Part shown: one piece after another, positions 1 through 8,493 of the stretch
Layout of the letters: every line of letters begins with the position of its first letter
Position numbering within the stretch: the stretch's first letter is position 1
Origin: Proteus sp. FME41
Lineage (GTDB): Bacteria > Pseudomonadota > Gammaproteobacteria > Enterobacterales > Enterobacteriaceae
DNA length: 64,000 nucleotides
Reading direction: 5' to 3'
Assembly: GCF_014897315.1 (NCBI RefSeq)
Contig: NZ_JABUYL010000002.1
Location: 234,192-298,191 of the forward strand
Program-made: the position numbers and the translations under genes
The notes under the pieces: model-generated
What the model was told of the DNA's origin: nothing
Databases searched by the model: none
The model's input: the letters and a program-made list of their open reading frames with translations, nothing else

Positions 1-186
1 GGCTCTTGTTGCACCAGGGCGCACCATATTGGCATCGCCTCGGTTGCCTAAACATAAACCTAGAGCATCAATGGCAATAGATTTACCCGCGCCAGTTTCA
101 CCAGTAATGGTGGTCATGCCACCAGAGAAATCGATTTCAAGGTCACGGACTATGGCAAAATGACTAATAGTTAATTGAGTCAGCAT
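1..186 (-). CDS. recN: DNA repair protein RecN, N-terminal fragment
   Basis: The gene runs off the left edge; only the first 62 codons are present. The translation begins [20 protein letters not shown] and contains the Walker A motif GETGAGKS at about residues 29-36, as expected for the SMC-like ATPase RecN, which acts in recombinational repair of double-strand breaks. The start is the ATG at 184-186, preceded on the minus strand by a good AGGAGAG ribosome site. It lies downstream of nadK on the same strand but has its own promoter region with two LexA boxes. The call is firm although the gene is cut off. Confidence 0.95.
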   Translation of the reverse strand, partial: MLTQLTISHFAIVRDLEIDFSGGMTTITGETGAGKSIAIDALGLCLGNRGDANMVRPGATRA

Positions 187-214
187 AGTGCCTCTCCTGT
201 GTATAAAAACATAT

Positions 215-252
215 CTGTAATTACATACAGTATAAACTGGTTTTTTATACAG
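215..252 (-). promoter_or_regulatory. Two LexA (SOS) boxes in the recN promoter
   Basis: Two 16-bp sequences of the form CTG-N10-CAG occur in tandem: CTGGTTTTTTATACAG at 237-252 and CTGTAATTACATACAG at 215-230 (plus-strand reading). A minus-strand -10 element TATACT (229-234) lies between and beside them. E. coli recN is also controlled by more than one LexA box, so damage-inducible expression of recN is inferred. Confidence 0.85.
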
Positions 253-273
253 TAAAGTGGTGAGGCATAAAAA

Positions 274-1173
274 TTAGAACATTTTTTTTGACCAACCTAA
301 TTTTGAGCTGAGTGTATTAAAATAATTATAATCGGTCGGATGAACTAAATTCAGCTTTTGACGACTACGCTTAATAATCACTTCATCGCCTTCTTTGATA
401 GGCAACACTAATTGGCTATCGCAACTCACTTCATAATCGATATTTGTTTGTGAGAATTTTAGGCGGATTTGACTATCACTACTGATAACTAAAGGGCGTG
501 CTGACAGAGTATGCGGAAACATAGGCACTAACGCAATTGCATCAAGGTTCGGTGTTAAAATGGGACCTCCTGCAGAAAGTGAATAGGCGGTTGAGCCAGT
601 AGGTGTTGCAATAATTAAGCCATCCGAACGTTGTGAAAAGGCAAAGCGATCATCAATATAAACTTCAAACTCAATCATATGCGCGACTTTACCAGGATGA
701 AGTACAACTTCATTTATGGCTGTACCAATGCGTGTTCTTTGGCCTTCAGCGCAAACTCGAGCTTCAAGTAAGAAGCGTTTTTCTTCGTGATAGTGCCCTG
801 CTAATACATTAGTTAATTGTTGTATGGCATTATCAGGATCGAGATCAGTAAGAAAACCTAAATTGCCACGGTTAACACCAATGACTTTGATGCTATAACG
901 AGATAAAACACGCGCTGCACCGAGCATGTTGCCATCTCCACCCACAACGATCACGAGATCAGCCACTTTCCCAACTTGTGTTAAATCACCTGTCTGTGCA
1001 TTTTCAAGTTTTAGTTCTTGAGCAACTTGTGTATCAATAATAACGTCATAGCCTTGAGCTAGCAGCCAATGATAGAGCATTTCATGTGTTGAAAGTGCCT
1101 CTGGATGACGGGGATGACCGACAATGCCAATGCATTTAAAGTGTTTTTTTTCCGTTACGGTATTATCTGGCAT
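274..1173 (-). CDS. nadK: NAD kinase
   Basis: This cytosolic enzyme phosphorylates NAD to NADP using ATP. The 299-residue product has the diagnostic GGDGN motif at about residues 78-82 and the [15 protein letters not shown] substrate-binding loop, and it ends in LGWSKKMF, close to the E. coli protein (292 aa). A longer reading from a TTG at 1197 is possible. The ATG at 1171-1173 is preferred because a GAGGG ribosome site lies seven bases upstream and the family does not carry the extra residues. The gene is divergent from grpE and followed by recN, as in E. coli. Confidence 0.96.
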   Translation of the reverse strand: MPDNTVTEKKHFKCIGIVGHPRHPEALSTHEMLYHWLLAQGYDVIIDTQVAQELKLENAQTGDLTQVGKVADLVIVVGGDGNMLGAARVLSRYSIKVIGVNRGNLGFLTDLDPDNAIQQLTNVLAGHYHEEKRFLLEARVCAEGQRTRIGTAINEVVLHPGKVAHMIEFEVYIDDRFAFSQRSDGLIIATPTGSTAYSLSAGGPILTPNLDAIALVPMFPHTLSARPLVISSDSQIRLKFSQTNIDYEVSCDSQLVLPIKEGDEVIIKRSRQKLNLVHPTDYNYFNTLSSKLGWSKKMF

Positions 1174-1200
1174 TTTTTTACCCTCGTTTAGCGCCAATTC

Positions 1201-1228
1201 CTTGAAACCCGTTTATTGATCCCCATAA
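1201..1228 (+). promoter_or_regulatory. Sigma-32 heat-shock promoter of grpE
   Basis: CTTGAAA at 1201-1207 and CCCCATAA at 1221-1228 are separated by 13 bases. This is almost the exact sigma-32 consensus (CTTGAAA, 13-15 bases, CCCCAT). It ends about 45 bases before the grpE start, so heat-shock control of grpE is a strong inference. Confidence 0.9.
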
Positions 1229-1273
1229 TAAACTAAATATGAAGATGAATACCAAAACTACGCGGAGATGTTC

Positions 1274-1885
1274 ATGAGTAGTAAAGAACAAAATGTACAT
1301 GAAGAGCAAGTCTCAAAAGAAAAAGAAGGAATGGAAGCTGCAATGAATGAGTCTCAAGAGCACGCTATGACCGAAGAAGCACAAGCGGATTTTAATGCTC
1401 AGGCTGAATTAGTTGAAGCCTTAGCGCGTATTGATTCTCTTGAAAAACAACTTGAGCAATCACAAAAAACAGAGCGTGAGGCAATGGCTCGTGCGCTTGC
1501 TGAAGTTGAAAATGTGCGCCGTCGTACTCAACAAGATATTGAGAAAGCACATAAATTTGCACTTGAGAAATTTTCTAATGAGTTATTGCCTGTACTCGAT
1601 AATTTAGAACGTGCCTTATCTGCGGCTGATCATGAAAATGAAGCGTTGAAACCAATGATTGAAGGTTTAGATTTAACGTTGAAGTCATTCTTAGATGCTG
1701 TACGTAAATTTGGCATTGAAGTGGTTGAAGAAAAAAATGTGGTATTTAACCCTGACGTTCACCAAGCGATGACATTAATTGATAGTCCAGCGCATGAACC
1801 TAATCATGTTGTCGATGTTATGCAAAAAGGATACACCTTAAATGGCCGTTTATTACGTCCAGCTATGGTTATCGTTTCTAAGTAA
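1274..1885 (+). CDS. grpE: Nucleotide exchange factor GrpE
   Basis: GrpE releases ADP from DnaK and resets the DnaK/DnaJ chaperone cycle in the cytoplasm. The 203-residue product has an acidic N-terminus, a long coiled-coil helix (about residues 40-100, including [17 protein letters not shown]) and the conserved C-terminal beta domain with NPDVHQAM and RPAMVIVSK. Two ATGs compete, at 1268 and 1274. The second is preferred because GGAG at 1264-1267 is six bases before it and only touches the first. It has a near-consensus sigma-32 promoter and diverges from nadK. Confidence 0.96.
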   Translation: MSSKEQNVHEEQVSKEKEGMEAAMNESQEHAMTEEAQADFNAQAELVEALARIDSLEKQLEQSQKTEREAMARALAEVENVRRRTQQDIEKAHKFALEKFSNELLPVLDNLERALSAADHENEALKPMIEGLDLTLKSFLDAVRKFGIEVVEEKNVVFNPDVHQAMTLIDSPAHEPNHVVDVMQKGYTLNGRLLRPAMVIVSK

Positions 1886-1935
1886 TACCAATTAACGTGT
1901 TCGTTATCATACGATTTATCACGTGTAGATAAGCC

Positions 1936-1983
1936 AAACCGCACAATACGAAGCTTAATTATCTTCCTACTATTGTGCGGTTT
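1936..1983. terminator. Bidirectional terminator between grpE and ung
   Basis: A perfect 13-bp inverted repeat (AAACCGCACAATA at 1936-1948, TATTGTGCGGTTT at 1971-1983) surrounds a 22-base loop. It lies between two convergent genes, so it probably stops transcription from both sides. The T-tracts are short. Confidence 0.75.
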
Positions 1984-2003
1984 CACGTTTTTATATAACG
2001 TTG

Positions 2004-2684
2004 TTACTCAATAGGATCAAGATACCAATTGATAGGTGTGCGGCCTTGTTGTTGTAAAATATCATTTGCTTGTTTAAAGTGACCACAGCCTAAAAAACCT
2101 CTATGTGCAGAAAGCGGTGATGGGTGAGGTGCTTTTAATATTACGTGTTTATTTGTATCAATAAAACGTCCTTTTTTCTGAGCATGAGCACCCCAAAGTA
2201 GAAAAACAACCCCCTCTCTACGCTGATTAATTTGCTCAATAACAGCATCGGTAAACACTTCCCAACCATAATTAGCATGAGAATGTGCTTGGCCTTTTTC
2301 TACTGTTAACACGGTATTTAGTAATAGAACACCTTGTTTTGCCCAACTTTCCAAATAACCGTGGTTAGGGCGTTTAAAATCGGGATACTCTTTTTCTAGC
2401 TCTTTATACATATTGACTAAAGAAGGAGGAGCTGGCACACCAGGACGTACCGAAAAAGAGAGCCCATGTGCTTGATTTGGGCCATGATAAGGATCTTGTC
2501 CTAAAATAACGACATTCACATTATCGAAAGGTGTAAAACGAAAAGCATTAAAAACATCGTCTTGAGGGGGATAAATAATTTTGCCAGCTTCTCTTTGCTG
2601 GGCGACTTGAGACATAATTTGATGAAAATAAGGTTTTTCTTTTTCAGCACCTATCACATCATGCCAAGTTAATGCTGTAGTCAT
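2004..2684 (-). CDS. ung: Uracil-DNA glycosylase
   Basis: Ung removes uracil from DNA at the start of base excision repair. The 226-residue product has the water-activating motif GQDPYHG at residues 62-68 (catalytic Asp64) and the HPSPLS motif near residue 187, both as in E. coli Ung (229 aa). It is convergent with grpE and divergent from grcA, the usual enterobacterial arrangement near grcA and srmB. No anomaly was seen. Confidence 0.97.
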   Translation of the reverse strand: MTTALTWHDVIGAEKEKPYFHQIMSQVAQQREAGKIIYPPQDDVFNAFRFTPFDNVNVVILGQDPYHGPNQAHGLSFSVRPGVPAPPSLVNMYKELEKEYPDFKRPNHGYLESWAKQGVLLLNTVLTVEKGQAHSHANYGWEVFTDAVIEQINQRREGVVFLLWGAHAQKKGRFIDTNKHVILKAPHPSPLSAHRGFLGCGHFKQANDILQQQGRTPINWYLDPIE

Positions 2685-2835
2685 AACATAAATCCTTGTT
2701 GGTATCTTATCGTGCCTAAGCTTACCGATTTCAGCAAGGGAATGAAAATATTACGGTCTAAAAATAAGAATTAATTAAACTCTCAACTTTCTTTAGAAAT
2801 TTACAAAAAAAATTGCAATACAGGTAAAACGATTG

Positions 2836-2849
2836 TTGATTTAAAACAA
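2836..2849 (+). promoter_or_regulatory. Upstream FNR-like box of grcA
   Basis: TTGATTTAAAACAA matches the FNR consensus TTGAT-N4-ATCAA at nine of ten fixed positions. Its centre is 53 bp upstream of the centre of the perfect FNR box at 2889-2902. That is the spacing known for the two FNR sites of E. coli yfiD (-93.5 and -40.5). Strength rests on this geometry. Confidence 0.75.
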
Positions 2850-2888
2850 CACTTTGCGTCTTGAGCAGTAAAATCCTTATGAATTTTA

Positions 2889-2902
2889 TTGATATTAATC
2901 AA
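2889..2902 (+). promoter_or_regulatory. FNR box of the grcA promoter
   Basis: TTGATATTAATCAA is a perfect match to TTGAT-N4-ATCAA. A -10-like TATATA at 2925-2930 lies at the distance expected for a class II FNR promoter centred near -41. Anaerobic activation of grcA is therefore inferred. Confidence 0.88.
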
Positions 2903-3015
2903 AGAATGGTGCCATTTATACTGGTATATAAGTAGACAGAAACATTGGTTAGACCAAATACCCAAGTTCTGATATGTGATTGGAATTTGATTTTGCGCCC
3001 ACATTGGAGGTCGAA

Positions 3016-3399
3016 ATGATTACTGGTATCCAAATTACTAAAGCTGATAATGACGATTTATTACACTCTTTCTGGTTATTAGATGATGAAAACGGCGAAG
3101 CGCGTTGCATCTGTGCTAAAAAAGGTTTTGAAGAAGGCCAAGTGATTAACCGTAAAGAGCTAGGCAATATCGAATACCGTGAAGTGCCTGTAGAATCTAA
3201 ACCGGTTGTTCGCGTCGAAGGTGGTCAACACCTGAATGTTAACGTATTAAGTCGTGAAACATTAGAAGATGCAGTGAATAATCCTGAGAAATATCCTCAA
3301 TTAACTATTCGTGTTTCTGGTTATGCTGTACGTTTTAACTCACTCACTCCAGAACAACAACGTGATGTTATTACACGTACTTTCACAGAAAGTCTGTAA
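3016..3399 (+). CDS. grcA: Autonomous glycyl radical cofactor GrcA
   Basis: GrcA (YfiD) replaces the damaged glycyl-radical end of pyruvate formate-lyase after oxygen exposure. The 127-residue product ends with the glycyl radical motif RVSGYAVRF; the radical residue is Gly102. The length equals that of the E. coli protein. The start is the ATG at 3016, five bases after GGAGG at 3006-3010; an in-frame reading from 2980 has no ribosome site and is not supported. Two FNR-like boxes upstream and a hairpin terminator downstream define a single-gene anaerobic transcription unit. Confidence 0.97.
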   Translation: MITGIQITKADNDDLLHSFWLLDDENGEARCICAKKGFEEGQVINRKELGNIEYREVPVESKPVVRVEGGQHLNVNVLSRETLEDAVNNPEKYPQLTIRVSGYAVRFNSLTPEQQRDVITRTFTESL

Positions 3400-3427
3400 T
3401 TTTTCACTAGAGTAAAAAATAACAGTA

Positions 3428-3458
3428 AAGCTCAATATGAAAATATTGGGCTTTTTTA
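3428..3458 (+). terminator. grcA terminator
   Basis: AAGCTCAATAT (3429-3439 approx.) pairs with ATATTGGGCTT across a GAAA loop, with one G-U pair, and is followed by six Ts. This is a typical intrinsic terminator just after grcA. Confidence 0.85.
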
Positions 3459-3485
3459 TACATAAAATAAAGTGTTAGATGATAA

Positions 3486-3518
3486 AAGGCCACAACGATA
3501 TTCACTCGTTGCGGCCTT
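3486..3518 (-). terminator. srmB terminator
   Basis: AAGGCCACAACGA at 3486-3498 pairs with TCGTTGCGGCCTT at 3506-3518, with one G-U pair when read as minus-strand RNA. The minus strand continues with TTTTATCAT, so it fits termination of srmB. Confidence 0.75.
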
Positions 3519-3542
3519 AAATAAACTTAGAAATGAGGCAGA

Positions 3543-4907
3543 TTATTCGTTGTCTGTCTGCGTTTCTTTTAATGGGGTTGTTGGTGCTGTATTTTTTGTT
3601 GCAGTATCAGTTGCCGTTTTACGACGTTTACCAATATTTTTACGATCACGAGTACGCACTTTTTCTTTAACCGCTTTTTTCTCTTCGTCTTTTTTCGCTT
3701 TACGTTTAGCTAGCACTTTTTTAGACGGTTTAAAGGTTGCTTTTTGGCTTGGTGCTTTAGTGGTTGGACGCAGCTCTGCAACGACTCGATATTTAATGGG
3801 CTCTTGAACATAGCGGCCAATTTTACCCAATAATGGGTGGTCGTGTGCTTCAACTAATGAAATGGCAATACCTTTACGACCTGCACGTCCTGTACGACCA
3901 ATGCGGTGTAAGTAAACGTCGGCAGTGCGAGGCAAATCAAAGTTAAATACATGCGTGATATCATCTAAATCAAGACCACGAGAAGCAACATCTGTGGCAA
4001 CCAGAACATTCATTTGTCCTGACTCTAAACGCTTTATGGCATCAGTACGCTGTGTTTGCGCCATTTCACCTTCAAGGTAGCTACATTTAATACCTTGTTT
4101 TTCTAATGCAGCGACAAGTTCTCTTACTCGTTCTCTTTTACGAACAAAGACAATCGATTTTTTAACATCATCTTGTTTCAGTAATTGAGCCAATAACGCT
4201 GTTTTATGTTCGAGGTTATCAGCATGGTAATAAAACTGTTGAATTTTTTTACGTTCACGGCGTGAAGGATCGGCATTAAGTTCAACCGGTTCATTTAAAA
4301 TACGCTGTGCAAAATCAATGACCGCATTACCTTCAAGTGTTGCAGAGAAAAGTAATGTTTGTTTGCGCCAGCGAGTCTCACCCGCAATGGTTTCGATATC
4401 GTTAGCAAAGCCCATATCTAACATACGGTCTGCTTCATCTAAAATCAGCATTTCAACCGCACGGCAGTCAAAGTTTTCTTCTTTGATGTACTGTAATAAA
4501 CGGCCTGTTGTCGCAACAACGATATCTTGGTTCTCGCTGAAAACTTCAGCGTGATTCATATAAGCAACACCGCCTGTGATAGTGGCGATATCTAAATGTG
4601 TGTGTGCACATAACTCTTTTGCTTGCTCGGCAACTTGCATTGCAAGTTCGCGAGTTGGCGTCAGGATCAGAATACGTGGTGGGCCTGATTTTTTACGTGG
4701 ATAATCAAGCAAGTGTTGAATTGCCGGAAGTAAAAAGGCCGCAGTTTTCCCTGTGCCTGTTGGCGCAGAGCCTAAAATATCGCGTCCCTCCATTGCAGCA
4801 GGAATTGCATCTGCTTGAATAACGGTCGGGCGTTGATATCCTTTTTCTTCTAATGCGGTCAATAAACTTTCATCAAGTTCAAGACTGGAAAATGTCGTGG
4901 CTGTCAT
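3543..4907 (-). CDS. srmB: ATP-dependent RNA helicase SrmB
   Basis: SrmB is a DEAD-box helicase that assists early 50S ribosomal subunit assembly, especially in the cold. The 454-residue product shows the Q motif near residues 25-31, Walker A APTGTGKT at 48-55, PTRELA near 84, DEAD at 157-160, SAT near 188 and HRIGRTGR in the second RecA domain. The C-terminal tail from about residue 385 is rich in Lys and Arg and poor in predicted structure, typical of SrmB RNA-binding tails. It is divergent from trmN, as in E. coli. Confidence 0.95.
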   Translation of the reverse strand: MTATTFSSLELDESLLTALEEKGYQRPTVIQADAIPAAMEGRDILGSAPTGTGKTAAFLLPAIQHLLDYPRKKSGPPRILILTPTRELAMQVAEQAKELCAHTHLDIATITGGVAYMNHAEVFSENQDIVVATTGRLLQYIKEENFDCRAVEMLILDEADRMLDMGFANDIETIAGETRWRKQTLLFSATLEGNAVIDFAQRILNEPVELNADPSRRERKKIQQFYYHADNLEHKTALLAQLLKQDDVKKSIVFVRKRERVRELVAALEKQGIKCSYLEGEMAQTQRTDAIKRLESGQMNVLVATDVASRGLDLDDITHVFNFDLPRTADVYLHRIGRTGRAGRKGIAISLVEAHDHPLLGKIGRYVQEPIKYRVVAELRPTTKAPSQKATFKPSKKVLAKRKAKKDEEKKAVKEKVRTRDRKNIGKRRKTATDTATKNTAPTTPLKETQTDNE

Positions 4908-5171
4908 TGTATACCTCTGTTTAGGGCGCGGATTTTGACATTATCCCCTGCTAAAAGCCAGAGGATTTACCGCTATCACATTATATATTACCGATAGACG
5001 AAGGTATTCGTTGTTTTTAGGCTTAATCTAAATAAGCATACATCGTATACAAATAGTTTAATGTTAAGATAGGGATAGCAGAAACGTTATCTTACCATAT
5101 ATCTCTTTTTCAATGGCATGAATCATAATTAATAAAAGAGAGATGGACATATGAATCAGTAGAGTCAATAA

Positions 5172-5927
5172 ATGAATCAAAAGAAAGTCAAAAAAGTAGG
5201 GTTACGCAGAGGTGGTTTTACTTTTAAACAATTTTTTGTTGCCCATGATAAGTGTGAAATGAAAGTGGGAACAGATGGTGTGTTATTAGGTGCTTGGGCT
5301 CCCATTGGTCATGTAAAAAGGGCTCTTGATATCGGCACTGGTAGTGGATTAATTGCGTTAATGTTAGCTCAACGAGCCAATCAATTGGAATGTATTGATG
5401 GTATTGAGCTTGATAAAAATGCAGCTTTACAAGCCACTGAGAATGCCCAAGAATCACAATGGCATTCACTTATTCATATTTATCATAGTGATATCCATCA
5501 ATATGTTAAACAAACACAAAATAAGTATGACTTAATTGTGAGTAATCCGCCTTATTTTGAGCCAGCGATAGCGTGCCGTAATGATATTCGTGAACAAGCA
5601 CGTTATACCAAAACGTTAACGCATGAAGGATTGCTGGATAGTGCGCAATCACTTATTGCAGAAAAGGGGGTGTTTTGTGTTGTATTGCCTTATGCTATTG
5701 GTGAACAATTTATTGAAATAGCAGAAAAAAAAGAGTGGAGTTTAACTAAACGCGTTAATATTAAAGACAGTGTAGACAAACCTTATCATCGCGTTTTATT
5801 AGCATTTCAAAGACAAAACATAGGTGACATTGAGTGTAATATTGAAGAGCTTATTATTCGTCATAATGAAGGCCATTACACCGATAAGTTTCAATCTTGG
5901 GTCACTGACTTTTATTTATATTACTAA
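5172..5927 (+). CDS. trmN: tRNA1(Val) A37 N6-methyltransferase
   Basis: This SAM-dependent enzyme (YfiC/TrmN6) methylates N6 of A37 in tRNA1(Val). The 251-residue product has the SAM-binding motif LDIGTGSGLIALMLAQR at about residues 52-68 and the adenine-N6 catalytic motif SNPPYF at about 124-129. An upstream ATG at 5151 is closed by a stop before this gene, so 5172 is taken as the start although the ribosome site is weak. Its usual downstream neighbour, nadB, is absent. Confidence 0.92.
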   Translation: MNQKKVKKVGLRRGGFTFKQFFVAHDKCEMKVGTDGVLLGAWAPIGHVKRALDIGTGSGLIALMLAQRANQLECIDGIELDKNAALQATENAQESQWHSLIHIYHSDIHQYVKQTQNKYDLIVSNPPYFEPAIACRNDIREQARYTKTLTHEGLLDSAQSLIAEKGVFCVVLPYAIGEQFIEIAEKKEWSLTKRVNIKDSVDKPYHRVLLAFQRQNIGDIECNIEELIIRHNEGHYTDKFQSWVTDFYLYY

Positions 5928-6095
5928 ATCTATATTTAATATTACATTGTTTAAGATAATATATATTCTTGTAAGCAATCGTATATAATTAAATAATATC
6001 ATTGTGTTATCGTTTTTTTATTGGCAAATTGCATTTTGGTTGGTGATCACCGCAGTGATTTTTTTGTGATTCATCTCTTATAATAATGATTGAAT

Positions 6096-6123
6096 TGAAC
6101 TTCATACTATTTTTGCGCTCTAA
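6096..6123 (+). promoter_or_regulatory. Sigma-E type promoter of rpoE
   Basis: A -35 element TGAACTT at 6096-6102 and a -10 element TCTAA at 6119-6123 are separated by 16 bases. This matches the sigma-E pattern (GGAACTT, about 16 bases, TCTAA/TCAAA) except for the first G. It implies that rpoE is autoregulated, as in E. coli. Confidence 0.8.
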
Positions 6124-6166
6124 GTCGTGTAGCTCATAAAAACGAGAAGGAATAACGAGAGTAAAT

Positions 6167-6223
6167 ATGACGGAGTCATTTAAAAATAGTGCGAAGCTTG
6201 ACTTCGGGAGAGTCCATCTCTAA
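6167..6223 (+). CDS. Short leader ORF coupled to rpoE (RseD-like)
   Basis: An 18-codon ORF (MTESFKNSAKLDFGRVHL) begins at ATG 6167 after a GAGAG ribosome site. Its TAA stop at 6221-6223 shares its last base with the rpoE ATG (TAATG). rpoE itself has only a distant GGGAG (12 bases from the ATG), so translation of rpoE may depend on this leader. A translated rpoE leader ORF called rseD, longer than this, has been described in E. coli. Equivalence is inferred from position and overlap only. Confidence 0.6.
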   Translation: MTESFKNSAKLDFGRVHL

Positions 6224-6801
6224 TGAGCGAGCAGTTAACGGACCAAATGTTGGTTGAAAAGGTACAAAATGGTGACCAGAATGCCTTTAATTTGCTGGTT
6301 ATCCGCTATCAACACAAGGTAGCAAGCCTGATTTCCCGTTATGTACCTCAGGGTGATGTACCAGATGTTTCGCAGGAAGCCTTTATTAAAGCGTATCGTG
6401 CCATCGGTTCTTTTCGGGGTGACAGTGCTTTTTATACTTGGCTTTATCGCATTGCGGTGAATACCGCAAAAAACTATCTGGTTGCACAGGGGCGACGTCC
6501 GCCTTCGAATGATTTAGATGCGAGTGATGTCGAAAACTTTGAATCACCAAACGCATTAAAAGAAATTTCGAACCCTGAGAATTTAATGTTGTCTGAAGAG
6601 TTACGGAGAGTGGTTTTTCACACCATAGAGTCATTACCTGAAGATTTAAGGGTTGCTATAACACTTCGGGAACTTGACGGACTGAGCTATGAAGAGATAG
6701 CCGTCATTATGGATTGCCCTGTCGGAACAGTACGTTCACGTATTTTTAGGGCGCGAGAAGCTATCGATAATAAGGTTCAACCATTAATACAAGAGTTTTG
6801 A
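6223..6801 (+). CDS. rpoE: Extracytoplasmic sigma factor RpoE
   Basis: RpoE is the sigma-E factor that directs RNA polymerase to envelope stress genes. The 192-residue product has region 2 (residues about 10-95, with DVSQEAFIKAYRAIGSFRGDSAFYTWLYRIAVNTAKNYL) and region 4 with a helix-turn-helix (YEEIAVIMDCPVGTVRSRIFRAR, about 155-178). Length and sequence are close to E. coli RpoE (191 aa). The start overlaps the stop of a short leader ORF. rseA, rseB and rseC follow as an operon; the divergent nadB normally found upstream is not here. Confidence 0.97.
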   Translation: MSEQLTDQMLVEKVQNGDQNAFNLLVIRYQHKVASLISRYVPQGDVPDVSQEAFIKAYRAIGSFRGDSAFYTWLYRIAVNTAKNYLVAQGRRPPSNDLDASDVENFESPNALKEISNPENLMLSEELRRVVFHTIESLPEDLRVAITLRELDGLSYEEIAVIMDCPVGTVRSRIFRAREAIDNKVQPLIQEF

Positions 6802-6839
6802 TTGTGGGTGAACCATCATTGACTGAAGGGTACTTTTAC

Positions 6840-7469
6840 ATGCAAAAAGAGAAACTTTCTGCATTTATGGATGGCGAAGTTCTTGATAAAGAATTAATGG
6901 GTACAGTTGTACGTGATGACTCGATGAAAGAGACATGGCAACGTTACCATTTAATTCGTGACACAATGCGTGGTGATGTAGGTGAAGTCATCCACTTTGA
7001 TATCGCAAGTCGCGTTGCGCTCGCGTTAGAGAATGAACCTGTCCGCATAAGTCCTGAACAACAACGAGAGCAGCAACCTGCGCCATCACAATGGCGTCAG
7101 CACTCTTTCTTACAAACGTTACGTCCTTGGGCAAGTCAGTTAACTCAAATCGGTGTCGCGGCTTGTGTTTCATTAGCTGTTATTGTTGGTGTTCAGCAAT
7201 ATAATGGAAAGAATGGTTCTGAAGATTTTCAAATAGATACACCAGTATTTAATACCCAGCCTATTATGGGATCTGGTGCACCAGTAAGTTTAAATCTTCA
7301 AAACGATACTTTAGGTAAAGACCAGCAAACACGTTTACAAGAGCGTAATCAACGCCTTGGATTAATGTTGCAACAGTATGAGTTGGATCGCCGCATTTAT
7401 AATGCACCACAAGATGAGTCTCCAGTGAGTACTCAACGTGTGGCTCAACCTGCACCACAGCAGCAATAA
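6840..7469 (+). CDS. rseA: Anti-sigma-E factor RseA
   Basis: RseA is an inner-membrane protein that holds RpoE inactive until DegS and RseP cleave it. The 209-residue product has a cytoplasmic anti-sigma domain beginning MQKEKLSAFMDGEVLD, one membrane segment at about residues 103-119 and a periplasmic domain. The conserved PVS near residue 145, where DegS cuts in E. coli, is present. The ATG at 6840 is chosen because it matches the family start and has AAGGG upstream; an extension from 6798 overlapping rpoE is unlikely. The Gln/Pro-rich tail is shorter in homology than the core. Confidence 0.95.
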   Translation: MQKEKLSAFMDGEVLDKELMGTVVRDDSMKETWQRYHLIRDTMRGDVGEVIHFDIASRVALALENEPVRISPEQQREQQPAPSQWRQHSFLQTLRPWASQLTQIGVAACVSLAVIVGVQQYNGKNGSEDFQIDTPVFNTQPIMGSGAPVSLNLQNDTLGKDQQTRLQERNQRLGLMLQQYELDRRIYNAPQDESPVSTQRVAQPAPQQQ

Positions 7470-7512
7470 TGATGTGAATGTATAAATAACGTGTGGGAAT
7501 AAAACAGTCGTA

Positions 7513-8481
7513 ATGAAAAGATTATGGTTATCCGCCTTATTACTGGTGGGCAGCCTATCGATGTCAATACAAGCCTTGGCACAACCTCAAACAGGTAGTG
7601 TCGAGGCTTTGTTGCAAAAGATGGGTCATACAAGTCAAAGCTCTACCTATGAATTATCTTTTATTAATATAAATTCTCAAGGTATTGTCCCTATCCGCTA
7701 CCGTCATACCCTTATTGATGACAAACCGCTTGCACAATTAATGCAAATGGACAGCACTCGTCGTGAAATTGTTCAACGTGGTGATGAAATCAGCTATTTT
7801 GAACCAGGCTTAGATGCTTTTAGCTTAAGAAATGATCATATCGTTGATTATATCCCTTCAATTATTTATCAAAATTTCAATGAATTATCAGGTTATTATA
7901 ATTTTATTGATGCAGGTAGAACGCATATAGGGGATATTCCAAGCCGTGTTGTTCGTGTGTTATCAAAAAATAATGATCGCTATGATTATGTCTTGTTTAT
8001 TGATGAAGAAAGATACCTACCTTTAAGAGTCGATCTTTTAGACAAAAATAATGACATTATTGAGCAATTTAGAGTAATTTCAGTTAATGAAGGCAATGAG
8101 GTCGGAGCCGCGTTAAATTCATTGCGTACGGTTAATATGCCACCATTGTTACTCGTTCCTAAATCAAAACCTTTGGTTTATAACTGGTCAGTTAGTGACG
8201 TGCCTGATGGCTTTAAAGAAGTTAAACGCAGTAATCATCAGATTTCTGAAACTGAATTCAGTCAGTCTATTTTGTTTAGCGATGGCTTATTTGACTTCTC
8301 AATTTATGTTAATAAAAGTGGGCAGCAAGTAAATTCGCCCGAACGCGATAAAATGTTACGCTATGGTCGTAATACAATTTATACCTATGACAAAGAAGGC
8401 AATGAAATTACCTTTATTGGTCAACTACCATTTTCTACCGCACAGAAGATAGTGAATAGTGTGGTATTTACGAAAAAGTAA
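7513..8481 (+). CDS. rseB: Periplasmic sigma-E regulator RseB
   Basis: RseB binds the periplasmic domain of RseA and blocks its cleavage, and it senses mislocalised lipoproteins and LPS. The 322-residue product has a signal peptide (MKRLWLSALLLVGSLSMSIQALA, cleavage after about residue 23), a LolA-like N-terminal domain and the smaller C-terminal MucB/RseB domain. It lies 43 bp after rseA and 12 bp before rseC, consistent with one operon. Confidence 0.95.
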   Translation: MKRLWLSALLLVGSLSMSIQALAQPQTGSVEALLQKMGHTSQSSTYELSFININSQGIVPIRYRHTLIDDKPLAQLMQMDSTRREIVQRGDEISYFEPGLDAFSLRNDHIVDYIPSIIYQNFNELSGYYNFIDAGRTHIGDIPSRVVRVLSKNNDRYDYVLFIDEERYLPLRVDLLDKNNDIIEQFRVISVNEGNEVGAALNSLRTVNMPPLLLVPKSKPLVYNWSVSDVPDGFKEVKRSNHQISETEFSQSILFSDGLFDFSIYVNKSGQQVNSPERDKMLRYGRNTIYTYDKEGNEITFIGQLPFSTAQKIVNSVVFTKK

Positions 8482-8493
8482 AAGGTATAAGTT

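Noticed and set aside
3472..3807. Plus-strand ORF of 111 codons over the end of srmB
   Set aside because: It is antisense to the Lys/Arg-rich srmB tail, has no recognisable product or ribosome site, and contains the srmB terminator.
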